Source: Liolophura sinensis (Eukaryota > Mollusca > Polyplacophora > Chitonida > Chitonidae). Taken from it: 64,000 nucleotides of DNA. Location: contig NC_088300.1 in the NCBI RefSeq assembly GCF_032854445.1, forward strand, positions 66,438,984 through 66,502,983, read 5' to 3'. The position numbers were made by a program, and so were the translations under genes. Under the pieces are notes generated by a model, which was not told where the DNA came from, did no database searches, and saw nothing but the letters and a program-made list of their open reading frames with translations. Of this stretch, positions 13,613 through 24,362 are shown piece after piece; position 1 is the stretch's first letter; each line of letters starts with the position of its first letter.

Positions 13613-13622
13613 GTCACGTGAG
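13613..13622 (-). promoter_or_regulatory. CLEAR/E-box-like site upstream of GALNS
   Basis: The plus strand reads GTCACGTGAG, matching 9 of 10 positions of the palindromic CLEAR consensus GTCACGTGAC bound by TFEB/TFE3-type bHLH-Zip factors. It lies about 83 bp upstream of the GALNS start codon, where a proximal promoter or 5'UTR is expected. CLEAR sites typify lysosomal genes and GALNS is one. The site is seen directly; its function is inferred. Confidence 0.55.
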
Positions 13623-14034
13623 AAATGATTTGTCCACGCGCGATCAATACATGGGTAGTATAAAATTCACACTGTATGAGGAAGCGGTAAAACATTTAAA
13701 GAAATTAGATTTACAATCAATTCAAATCAGTACAAAATTCCCTCCCCCGCCCCTCCCCCCCACCACACACACATGAAAAAGCTGCATATTGTACAATACA
13801 TACATGTACATTTTAATTTTCATTCTTCGATCTTGCATTATACATCTTGATCACCGCTGACAGATCTAAATCTTACACCTTCAGAAATATTCGGATGTAC
13901 CTGCAGCATTACTCTGACATATATCACAGCTTTGAAGTCCCGAAATTACAACAGCTCAGCATTTCTCTTCCCGTCAATCTTTTTCTTTTCTCCAAATTCT
14001 GAACCCCAAGACATGGTCGAAGCCTTATATTTAT

Positions 14035-14165
14035 CATATAACTTATTTAATGCCATACAAGAATTTTTTTTACTTATATTATGGCGGTAATCAGTATTTA
14101 GAGGTGGAGAAAACAAAGAAAACCTGTCTGCGTAAACCACCAACCTGTGGCAGACCACTGATCAA
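14035..14165 (-). mobile_element. SINE-like element, family C, degraded
   Basis: TTATTTAATGCCATACAAGA, ATTATGGCGGTAATCAG and GTAAACCACCAACCTG point to a diverged copy. Confidence 0.45.
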
Positions 14166-15404
14166 CCCTCCAGGAGATATGCACACATTTGTAGAACACA
14201 AATGGTCACACCATGAAGCCTTGAGAATAATATTTATAGTTTTGGCTGAGACAATGCTTGAGATTGGTTTTATACATTAAAAAACTGTTTTCACGGAAAG
14301 GATCAAGTAGTGCAAGACCATTGACTATATAGTCCTTGGTCACTCCAGTGGGATACAGTCACCCATTCAACGTGATGGCAGCTCTCAATACTGTAGATGT
14401 TACATTATCTTTCTTTGCTATTCAAGGGATGTGTTTCTTCAATAATTATATTCTTTTGCTTGGTACTTAATGATGCTTTCAATTTGTTTCCTGGTAACAT
14501 ATTGTCTCAATGTTGACCATTTTTGCTGCACTGGAATACCATGTTGAAGATATCAGGCATAACATCCATCAGTAGTCTTATAATGACACTGGGCTGGCCA
14601 TTACATCAATTAGCAGCATGTTGGGCACCAAATGAGGCCAAGCCAAGTCTGAAGTTTTGAAACAAAAATGATGAACACAGAATACATGGAATCAACATGT
14701 GATTTAATATTCATAGTTTACAAATAAGTGAGCTTCATTACTGAGATCCTCAGCCAGGCTCATCTTGTGATACCTTAGTAAAACAGGCCCCTGATCCAGG
14801 TGTCTCTCAGATCACTGAAAGTTTGTAACAGCCCAATACTTACAAAATTATCAGAACATGTACCTATCATCTTTCATTTTATTTGTCACTACTGAGCTTT
14901 GTAAAGACAGAACATAGTAAATTCACGCTTATCAATGTGTTGTAAAAATTTTCTCAAAAAAAAAAAGAAAAAATAGATATAAATATATCAAAGTCAACTG
15001 AATACATGGTCACAGATATTTTTCAGGTGTTACCAATTTATAAAAGGAAGAGTTAATTTTTGCAGGGTTGGGGCAGGGTGTATACTGTATGATGCGGTCT
15101 ATCAACAAAAGCATTTTTGCTGATACATGATCTATATACATGTATATGAGTTCATAGGAGCTTGCATAGCTGATTTCTGTGCCTAGTCTTACAGACCAAG
15201 TGTTCATTAAATATCAAAAATTATTTCAACACTTCATTATACAACGTTCTAAATTGTACAGGAGAATATGTATCTATATGTAACAGCTTGTAAGCCAGTC
15301 ACCATATTTTATTCTAGTAAAAATACATATTCCTTCACTATTCTGTTTCAAATAATAATAATAAATAATTATTACAAATAATAATTACAAATAATCAATA
15401 AAAT

Positions 15405-15410
15405 TTTATT
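15405..15410 (-). terminator. Candidate polyadenylation signal for TCAIM
   Basis: AATAAA on the minus strand about 580 bp past the TCAIM stop codon. AT-rich sequence offers other candidates nearby (for example 15308-15313), so this is only a guess. Confidence 0.25.
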
Positions 15411-15991
15411 GCCACAATTATGTCTGTGTATAAATAATCATGCACACACAATGCCAGTCCAGCTTTAAGTTAAGAGGTCTGCCTCATTTCTTTCCCCTAT
15501 AAACCTGACCCCTGTCATGTAAGGAACATATCCCATAAATGACCTAATATTTCAGCCACAAAAGTGCTTTTTTATAGGCAAATAAATGTCATAAAATATT
15601 GCTTTTGGTGCTGAAACTTACAAATTTCCAGTACAATATCATCCCATGTTCCAAGCAAAGATCAAAACACCTTTCTCAATAAAACTCTACAGAACTCGCA
15701 GAATCAGTAAGAATGGGCAAGTTAGACATGGATGAAATTTAAGGTCATTCAGGGTACTTTTGCATATGGCATTAAGCACCACTCACATAGCAACAAATGG
15801 TAAATAACCTATTTAAACAATTTGCCCCATTCTGAGAGTTCTACTGACTGGAAGGTAGGGTTATATCCCATTGGAAAAAAGTGACTTCCACTACCAAAGG
15901 TATTGCTTTACAGAATTCATCTGCTTTGGACGAAATTTTACATCGTTTAACACATGACAAATCAGCCTCTTTCTATGTACATGTAACACTT

Positions 15992-18900
15992 TCAACTGAA
16001 GTCTGATTCTAATTTCCAGTCCCATGGAATCAGTATTTGGCCATCTTGTAACACAGAGTAGTAATGGGAAATCTTTAAACAGGCATCCCTGAGCCCATGG
16101 CCAAATTCAAGATAATGTTCAAGAAGCCGTTCACAACAATCCACCATCTGTAAGGCTGTGATATTTTCATCCTTCAGTAAAGACTGCAGCTCCAACTCAG
16201 CCAAACATTCATTCACTGCTGATGATTCCTTTTCAAGACTCCTACAAACAGAGAGGGATACTAAACTCAATGAACATTGAATAATTTGGTTTATAAGTAG
16301 ACAATATTGTCATTAATTCATTAACTAATTTTTATTAGTACGTTATGCCAACCATTATATGGGATATGGTAACTTTTGTATGCATGTATGTATGTATGCT
16401 TGGGGTTTGACAACAAGGAGAAAATGTGTTCATGCCGCCTAAGTGCTGCTGCCATTGAAGTATCATGCTGTGTCAGACATGACACCCCACCCAGTCAAGT
16501 TATACTGACACCGGGCCGACAAGTCATGTATCACTGCTCTAGCCTCTCAGAGCTGAGTGCCAAGCGAGGCAGTGGCAAGTATCATTTTTAAAGTCATTGG
16601 TATGACCCGACCAGGGTTTCATATAGGGGTCTCCCGACTTTGAGGCAGATGCTCCCTTAAAATTAGGCCACTTAAGCAGTTGCAGTAACTGTGAAATGTA
16701 ATGTGTCTATCTTCAAATCCCTCATTATTCTATTTGGTGCTAGGATTTTTATGCATTTGATTGTTTGTTAACGCCACACTCAAGAATCAGTATTTTAAGT
16801 GGAGGAAACCAGACCTCTTGCAGCAAACTGCTCACCCGCTTCTCAATATTAAGGTCTCATAAGCAATGAGAGCGGGCAAATCTATAAATTCTATGTCAAA
16901 GTTCTTTTGGGGTCTCTGTGGCTTAGTTGGTCAGCGCGCTAGCGAAGCGTAATGATCCATAAGTCTCTCACCAATGCGGTCGCTGTGAGTTCAAGTCCAG
17001 CTGATGCTGGCTTCCTCTCCGGCCATAAGTTGGAAGGTCTGTCAGCAACCTGCGGATGGCAGTGGGTTTCCCCCAGGCTCTGGACGCTTTTCACCCACCA
17101 TAACGCCGTCTTATAAGTGAAATATTCTTGAGTATGGCATAAAACACCAATTAAATAAATAAATAAATAAATCAATCAAAGTTCTTTTCATACCTTCATC
17201 TTAAACCTGTCCACAGTAACTAAACAAGGCAGTGAAAGCTAAATGATCTAAAATTTTGCCCCCCAAAATTGGATTTTTAGAGGCTTCTATATGTAGCAAA
17301 TTATTACTTTCAGTGCTGAAACATACATTTTTTATTATCTCACGTTCCAAAAAAAACCTCAAAATACCTCAACAGAGCTCTCAAAATCTTGCAAAACGTG
17401 TACTTTAGTGAAAAAGGAAATTTTAGTTTATTCACAGTAAAATGAACCTGTTGACTTACGCTGGTAATGCAGACAGTATATAAGCAGCTTCTGTTTTGTT
17501 GCTGGATATGAAGTCTATTACCAGGCTGGCAGGCTGTGAGGCTGGCACAATGAACTGGCCCATGGGAGTCAGTGTCAGGGGACCTTCTTCACTATACAAA
17601 ACAAAAGTAAAGCACAAACTGCTATAATATATAATGCTTTATGGGCTTTTATGCTCGTATAGGTCAGGGCAATGTTGTAGAGTTAAGAGATCATGCAGCA
17701 AGCTGAACCCCTTGCGAATAGGTTGTGAAAATGTGGTATAATCTAATTTACATATTTCTCTAAAACAATCAACTTAAAAATTACTCTTCTGCATCATGAT
17801 GACAAAAAGAATATCTTAATGCATACAACCAATCAATAGTAACACAGTTGTGGGTATCCAGGGTTAGCCTGAAAATAGAAACTAATCCTGTTTGTATGGG
17901 CATGAGTTCAACGACAACGAAAGATTATCATCAACCTGGGCATTCACTTTCTTTTAATATATTAGTTATCCAGAGAATCCTAAACTTTTCCATGCCATTC
18001 GTAACTCCTTGCCAAATCTTAACTTGTGCCTGAACTACATGTAAATTCAAAATTCAAGTATTTTTTTTGTATCGGTTAACGATTAGTTTTAAATCTACCA
18101 CCTTTTTTTTTCCCCTTTGAACAATAAGCTCAAAATTTACCAACTCTTTTGTACCTGGCAATGGTAAGTTTCTAAATCTACCACCTTTTTTTGTACCTTA
18201 CGCTCAAAATCTAACACCTTTTTTGTACCTGGCAACGATAAGTTCTAAATCTACCACCTTTTTTTCTACCTGTCAACGATGAGCTTGAAATCTGCCACCT
18301 TTTTTTTTCTACCTGTCAACCATAAGCTCGAAATCTACAACCTTTTTTCGTACTGGTATGTTACCTGTCAATGATAAGCTCTAAATGAGATAAATCCTCA
18401 GCAAAGAACTTGGCGGTGACATTATCCTGGGCTCTGCGCAGTGAGTTGATCAGTCTGTTGAGCATGACCTCGTAATGAGGAGCAGTCACCAGTTCTCTGC
18501 TGATGTCGTCGTCGTATCAGCTGGATGTTACTCAGTAGCTCTGACAGCTGATCCTCCATATAAGGCAATCTGCTTAATACTGTGTCATAGGCAGGAACAG
18601 ATGCAATCAACTGAGGGGTTAAATAGAAGCGTCAGTCAAAACAATAACTTGTTCCAGATGAAAAAAAAAATGAAAAATAAATTGTGATTACAGTTGATAT
18701 TAACACATACTTTGTATTGTTGATTTCCTTCATATTTTTGCAACTGCAAAATGTGTATATACTACATGTTTTATTAATAATTCCTGCATTATTTTAAAGA
18801 CGGCCCTACAAAAAACCAAACTGTTTGATCTGACGAACGTAACCATTTAAAAAAAGGCTTTGATTCAATTAAAAAAATATAAAGGACATTTCTAAGGAAA

Positions 18901-21806
18901 ATTATCCACATAAAATGAACATTTCAACTACAATGTACATTATCATAGTCATTTAAAAATTCACTGGGGTAGAGTGTACATAATATGTAACATACACACA
19001 TTATGAGACAGTGTCACAGTTTGGAGAGGGCAAGCCATAAAAGAAGTTTGAAAGGTTCATCCATGTGGACATGAGCTGCATGAATAAGAGCAATGTTGAA
19101 ATCATCTTTTGAAACTGGTAAGTAGGCTAACCTTCATCCAGTCTGTGGGTACATCTTCACTGCTAAGGAAGACATCACCATGGAGACAATAACCTGTTGA
19201 ATTACTAAACACCAACGTTCTACCTGTAGAAATATAAGCTTCAATTCAAATACATGTACAAGTACTTCCTGAAAATATATGGGCAGAAGGACAAAATTCT
19301 TACGCATAAAGTTTACCAGCTTACTCAATGGGTTTTAATAAATGCGAGCCATTTTATTAGAGAAATAAATGATCTGCTTTGTTTTAAGATATCAAGTTCC
19401 ACACATCAAACAAGAAAATTCAATTTAATTTATACCATCTCTTTTCTTTTTTCATTTTTTTTTTGTCACACATTGGGAGAAAATGAAAAGTATAAGAGGA
19501 GAAACACAAAAACATTAAATGTTCAAATTAACCTCTGAGCATGGAATTAATCCTTTCAGGGTGTTCTTTGTAAATCTGCTCAAAACTTCGGAGGCAGCCT
19601 CTAAAAAACCTAAAACCCCATGGGCTGGCCCAGCGAATTTCAGCCAAGCCAATCTTCTCTTTAAGTTCACTGCATACTCTGTCTACCTCTTCCTTTACAG
19701 GCTTAGTGGCCCTCTGACCATCCCGAGCTCTCTCAGCATTCACCCGTAGCCATGTTCTGAAGGTTGAACAGAATCCCACATATTACACTGCACTAGTGTA
19801 AAGCAGGACCTCAATCTATTGTTACATCCAAAAATTATTGCTGCGCCACATCTACAATCATGTTACACTGTATTAGTTTCTATGTGTGACGTCCTTATGA
19901 TTATCAATAAAATGGTGTCAAGGTCCTGCCGGCAGTTTACTTCCGCACTACCCACATACTTCCGCACTACCCACTCTCCACACTACTGGCGAAGCCCACT
20001 TGTTTATTTGACTGGTGTTTAACACCATTCATTTATATTAATTATATGACAGTCATTCGAGTAAACAATTGCCCTTCACTAGATACGACACAAAAATTCC
20101 ACACTTCCACAATTCCACAAAACACAGGTAACATGCAAATATTCCACACAATCATGAAAAGAACCAATTCAAGTATCATAAACACCTGACTGACCTTTAA
20201 TTGTTAGCCTACCTTAAAGTCTGACCTGGAGCTTTGCGAATCGCTTGTTCTGGGTTCACCTTTCCAGTATACGTGTAATATGTGTGATGCCATTTAATTG
20301 GTCGAGAAAAGCTTGAGTCCGATAGGTCAGATTGAACCTCATTTACATAATCCAGTGGAAGGTTACAGCTCTTTAGGATATCCTTAACAACCAAAGTCAA
20401 GTCATGGGACTTCAAAGACAGACGAATTTCACGCAAAGCTAAAATGAGAAATAACCATTGTAAATATGTCAAGTATCTGAAGAACAATACTGTTTGCATG
20501 ACATATAGAAAATCTCTTCAAAGTTGTGCTAATTATGTTATTATTCAATTTACCATGTAGAATGCGTGTGGTTTATGTACTTTATGCTTTATTCCCAATT
20601 CTATAGTGCTATATCAAAAAAAAAAAACTTAATACAATGTATATTGTATGTGGCTAAAATTAGTGTCCATAGAGGAACTGTACAGTATGAGTTTAAATTT
20701 CTATTTGTGTACTTTTTTCTCACAGTTGTTAAATAGCTTCCCAACATGTGAAAATATATACACCTTCATGACAATTATATGTCATTCTTGCTCTTTTCTC
20801 TTGTATTTCTTACCAGAACTGCTGAGACTTTGGTCTGTTTCATCCTCCTCGGAAGAGGCTCTGACATGGAACGTAACCTCCACTGGCTTAACCGGTCTTC
20901 CTGCCTGAAGGGCTGTCACATACTCATTCAGCTTCTTCAAGGAATCTTCATTCACTGCCTGTCATGTCCAAGAGAAAGCGTAAAATAATAAAGGATTGGG
21001 TAGTGATGCGGTACATTGTAAGAACAGAACACAATACATATACATAGCGTGACTCAACTTGCAGTGTTACACTCACTGAATCTTGGAACTCATTGATGAT
21101 GGAAAGATTTCAGAACTGATGTGTTACAATTTCCAACCGTTCACACAGGTATGAAAAAAACATTTGCAGGACAAGCTCCTGTATTTGAGCACAAAATCTG
21201 AAAAAACGCTTAAAAGAATACTATACATCAAAGTTTTTTTTTAAACCTACATCTCACCACTTCAGGCCAATATAGCTACATCAATTATCTACATGTACCA
21301 GTTCAACATCCAAAGAATAGTATTCAGCTATGGGAATTGATGGTCAGCAAAAAGTCCGAAATTTCTCCAGAAATTCTGAAAAAGCCTTACCCTACCTCCA
21401 GATTACATTAATAATCATCTGTTCTGATGAAATCTGTTGCCTTTGGTTTTTACAGTTTTAAACCCAAAAGTCTGAAATCAGTCAGTTGGAGAAAATTTCC
21501 CATTATTGGAACAAATAATAAATATGTAAATAACATGTGTGTGAAATAAAATGATACAGATGAGGTCTATCTTTAAGCAGAATGGGATTTGCTGTTAAGA
21601 TATTCTTGATTCACAGGTACAAAGTTTAACTGTACCTGAAAATCTCTAAATACTTATTTTGTAATACCCGTTTTCTTGGATGCTGTCCAAAGAGGTCTGG
21701 GTGAACAGCAAACAGGAATGGTCGTAAAGCTGTAGCTGTTTGTCCAGATGTCAGTGTGCGCATAGAGCAGGTATACCCACCAACACCGATCACCATATTC
21801 AAATGT
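15992..21806 (-). CDS. TCAIM: T-cell activation inhibitor, mitochondrial (TCAIM-like), 8 coding exons with one frameshift
   Basis: Coding exons in order: 21668-21806 (first usable ATG at 21796), 20814-20958, 20213-20438, 19533-19756, 19132-19223, 18365-18610, 17460-17591, 15992-16241; all GT-AG. Diagnostic pieces are ALRPFLFAVHPDLFGQHPRKR (written in parts: ALRPFLFAVHP, DLFGQHPRKR), the J-domain-like DUF4460 start; RPIKWHHTYYTYTG; EIRWASPWGF; and the C-terminus QMVDCCERLLEH..SHYYSVLQDG..IPWDWK. The order and length (about 480 aa; human TCAIM 496) agree along the whole protein. Family knowledge: mitochondrial; in vertebrates it affects T-cell activation, but the ancestral role is unclear. The N-terminal 18 residues before ALRPF could be a presequence, although exon 1 has a splice acceptor and an upstream exon may exist. 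Exon 6 is out of frame by one base near 18517. Surrounding exons look intact, so a sequencing error or a recent lesion are both possible. Confidence 0.92.
16388..16668 (-). mobile_element. SINE family B copy
   Basis: GCTTGGGGTTTGACAAC, AAGTGCTGCTGCCATTGAAG, TTATACTGACACCGGGC and GAGCTGAGTGCCAAGCGAGG match the other family B copies. TCAIM intron 7 begins just to the left; the copy lies in that intron. Confidence 0.7.
16752..16848 (-). mobile_element. SINE-like fragment, family C
   Basis: TTGATTGTTTGTTAACGCCA and CACTCAAGAATC, then GAGGAAACCAGAC; short and diverged. TCAIM intron 7. Confidence 0.4.
16910..17178 (+). mobile_element. SINE family A, full length, best copy in sense orientation
   Basis: The tRNA-like head has an A-box-like TGGCTTAGTTGG and a B-box-like GAGTTCAAGTCC. 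The conserved middle GGTCTGTCAGCAACCTGCGG follows, then ATAAGTGAAATATTCTTGAG and an AAATA repeat tail. TCAIM intron 7. Confidence 0.9.
18068..18364. repeat. About 41-43 bp minisatellite built from the TCAIM exon 6 donor junction
   Basis: Seven or so units (starts near 18068, 18111, 18153, 18195, 18227, 18268, 18311) each carry a variant of ACCTGTCAATGATAAGCTCT followed by AAATCTACCACC and a T run. The first 24 bases of each unit are the reverse complement of the last coding bases of TCAIM exon 6 plus its GT donor (18363-18388). On the minus strand most units therefore repeat an exon end with an AG/GT junction. Confidence 0.85.
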
Positions 21807-22649
21807 CTGCAAATATAGAAAGCACTTTTTGTTAAACCATTAAACTATCATATCATATAGATCACGGCACTTTTAGCTGCTATCCAGCACTTCCGTAAGT
21901 ATGTCATTCCATCATACAGTCAGTCAGTCAAATTTTTGGGGTCAATCTGTCAATTTATAAAACTGTTATGAATTGTTTATATTCATATTGCTTACATAAA
22001 GTTGCCCTCGGGGCAATACTGCAGCACTCAGTACCTAGGCAATTAAATATAAATAATTCATAATATGATGACTAAATTGTACTAATTCAAATTTAAGACT
22101 GAGCGCATAACAGATCCCTGCACCTTGTACCTGTAAAAGTTAAGCAATGCCTTACAAAAGATAAATGAAAAGGTATTACAAAGCAAAGAGTATGGTTTAA
22201 AAAAGAATGAAGCAAAATATGTCAACAAGAGTGAGCAGAATTTGTTCATTTTTAAGGCAAATTACATATTTCTTAATAACTCCTCTATTTTATGCATATT
22301 TTCTGTCAATGGTAGAAAATATTTGGAAATGTGGCTCTCTGGGGCTATGTTTATGTTTCTGTATATACATAGCCCCATAAACCTATCGGATAACCACGAG
22401 CTCAAATGTAAAGGTAGTATGAGGAGTAAGTCGTGTCAGGTTTTTTCGATGGACAGCCAAAAGTCAGTAAACTAGGTAAAAAAATTGTGTTAAAACTGCA
22501 TTCAAGCGGAGCAAAATTTAAAATACCTGAAATAAATAGTTCTTGCTAACATAATATGCCTTTCATCTCAATCCAAGTATTCTGTTGTGTAAGGTGGCCA
22601 TCATCAAACTGTCAACACAACGAAAAGCAGCCGATGTTTTAGCCCAGTG

Positions 22650-22658
22650 ACTTCCGGT
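22650..22658 (-). promoter_or_regulatory. ETS-like promoter motif upstream of TCAIM
   Basis: The minus strand reads ACCGGAAGT, an ETS/GABP-type site common in promoters of nuclear genes for mitochondrial proteins, about 850 bp upstream of the first TCAIM coding exon. A TCACGTGA E-box lies further upstream at 22870-22877. The transcription start is not known, so the assignment is tentative. Confidence 0.3.
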
Positions 22659-22877
22659 CAAGCATTCTAAAGTTGCCTCGCTCTAATCTACATTAATAAA
22701 TGTCTTTCAGAGTTACGTTCCTTGAACACAACTTTACGTAGACCTTCACCGAACCCAGGTGTGTAAATATGTATGTATGACTGGGGTTTGACGTCGTATA
22801 AACAACCTTTCAGTCAGTCTGAAGCAATCAAGCGAAACTTGCACTCCACCTCGAAAAACAGGGCCTTAATCACGTGA

Positions 22878-23700
22878 TTACATTGAAACGGGCTGCTCAT
22901 GCGGGGTTATCTCCCCCTGCCACTAGATATCGCAACTATATCATTACCCGCTACATATGGTTTTAATGTGTCCATTTTCCCCATCGAAACTTATCAACAA
23001 ATATTTACAAAGGACATATTTTGCTCAGTGAGTGAGCAAAATTCACCATCAGAATCAGAAATAAAATTTACTTCCAACAGCCGGCGAACGTCCGCTGGAC
23101 ATTAACTATATTTCCACACTCACAAGCAAGTGTATGCGTCATTTGGTTGCTTTATACAACAAACTCCTGAAGCATGCATCAGAATGAATAAATCAGACAT
23201 AAAGACAAGACAATGTTATTTTTACCGATAATGCAATTTTATTTAGAAATCATAATGTCACCCTGAAAGCAGCCAATAATATCATAACACGAGTTGAATT
23301 CAAACTAACCTCCCTCTTTCTGCTTTGTGAGCACATGTAACTTAATAAATTCTATCTAGTACTAAGTGCGCCTTTATCAAGTAAAACCAACTTGTACTGT
23401 ATCCATATGTAATCAAATAAAAAGCTTTTCATTAACAGTTTATAAATATTAATTTCAAGTTCACACAAGGACCTAAATATATAATAATTTTTATATTAAT
23501 TACTTAGTGTTGCTGGTACTTCTGATATCAGGTATCTGTATAAAATTAAAAATAATGTACAAGGCAATCTATAGAAAACTGACAAGGCTTGGATAACATG
23601 CAGTTCTTTTCGGAAAATTAATACACAAGCACCTCTGTCGGAAGCAAAGTTAAATGAATTTGCAAACATTCTTTTAAAATTCACCAGAGAAAAATTTATT
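22878..23700. other. Intergenic, nothing recognised
   Basis: AT-rich sequence with only short open frames on both strands. The right half may be the decayed upstream part of the protease-bearing element that follows, but no motif supports this. Confidence 0.4.
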
Positions 23701-23703
23701 AGC

Positions 23704-24362
23704 ATGCACACTCGGTCAGTCTATGTTGAGGATCTGGCTACACCCACGGGTGAATCTTGGATGTCAAATTTCTTAATTAGCCACAGAACAGGCGGAATAA
23801 ATACACAATGTAACGATGCAGTATGTTCCTATGTTCATTTGGCGACTGACACTTTCCCAACTGAAGTCAGTCAATCATTAGTTGAGCTGAAGTCAAAATC
23901 TTCCTCCCCAAATGCGAGATTAATTTATAGCTTTTTGGTAAAATATGATTCGTGTGGCAAAACAACACACGATCAAACCGGTGATCATTTTGTATTTTTC
24001 ACCTACTTTCCACAACAAAATAAAGTAGTATATGCAGATTCTTTAGGCAAGGAATTCATGCAATTTTGTTGAATCTATTTAAGAAGGGGCTTGCTAGAAG
24101 TGGAATACAACTGAATACACTAGAGATAGCTATGTGTCATGATCCAACATGTTCGAAAACACACTGCAATCACAAATGCATGTCTGGAAAATGTGCCCCA
24201 TATTATCCTCTGCGGTAATGTGTGTGGAGTAGCAGGAATAAAAGGATTCACAATCTGTGCCCTGTGGCCTAATTTGTTCCTACATCTAGTAGGCAGAAAC
24301 CTCCCAGAAGAAATAAATTTGCTAAAGATAAAATACTTAAAGCATATAAAACTATTCCACAT
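23704..24362 (+). pseudogene. Broken Ulp1-like (C48) cysteine protease segment of a transposable element
   Basis: An open frame (23704-24072, 122 aa) holds GDHFVFFTYFPQQNKVVYAD followed by SLG. The His and Asp are 17 residues apart, as in Ulp1/SENP peptidases. After a TGA, other frames continue with a Cys/His-rich stretch (HDPTCSKTHCNHKC) and then NVCGVAG, which could supply the catalytic Cys, followed by a hydrophobic ALWPNLF. The H, D, C order fits clan CE. At least two frame changes separate the parts, so it is dead as read. Ulp1-like domains at the C-terminus are known in Mutator-like and other transposons, hence the element reading. Upstream transposase sequence is not recognisable. A host SUMO protease is less likely, given the breaks and the repeat-rich setting. 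Confidence 0.55.

Larger units (their letters stand above)
13623..15991. other. Intergenic region between GALNS and TCAIM
   Basis: No coding exon is recognised. The stretch holds a C-rich run near 13740-13765, a degraded SINE-like copy at 14035-14165, AT-rich TAA/AAT repeats at 15350-15405, and a dispersed repeat copy at 15545-15720. The 3'UTR of TCAIM must occupy its right part. Confidence 0.6.

Noticed and set aside
16910-16985. Possible tRNA gene
   Set aside because: A- and B-box-like sequences are present but belong to a SINE head; no cloverleaf of a functional tRNA is evident, and the same sequence recurs at many SINE copies.
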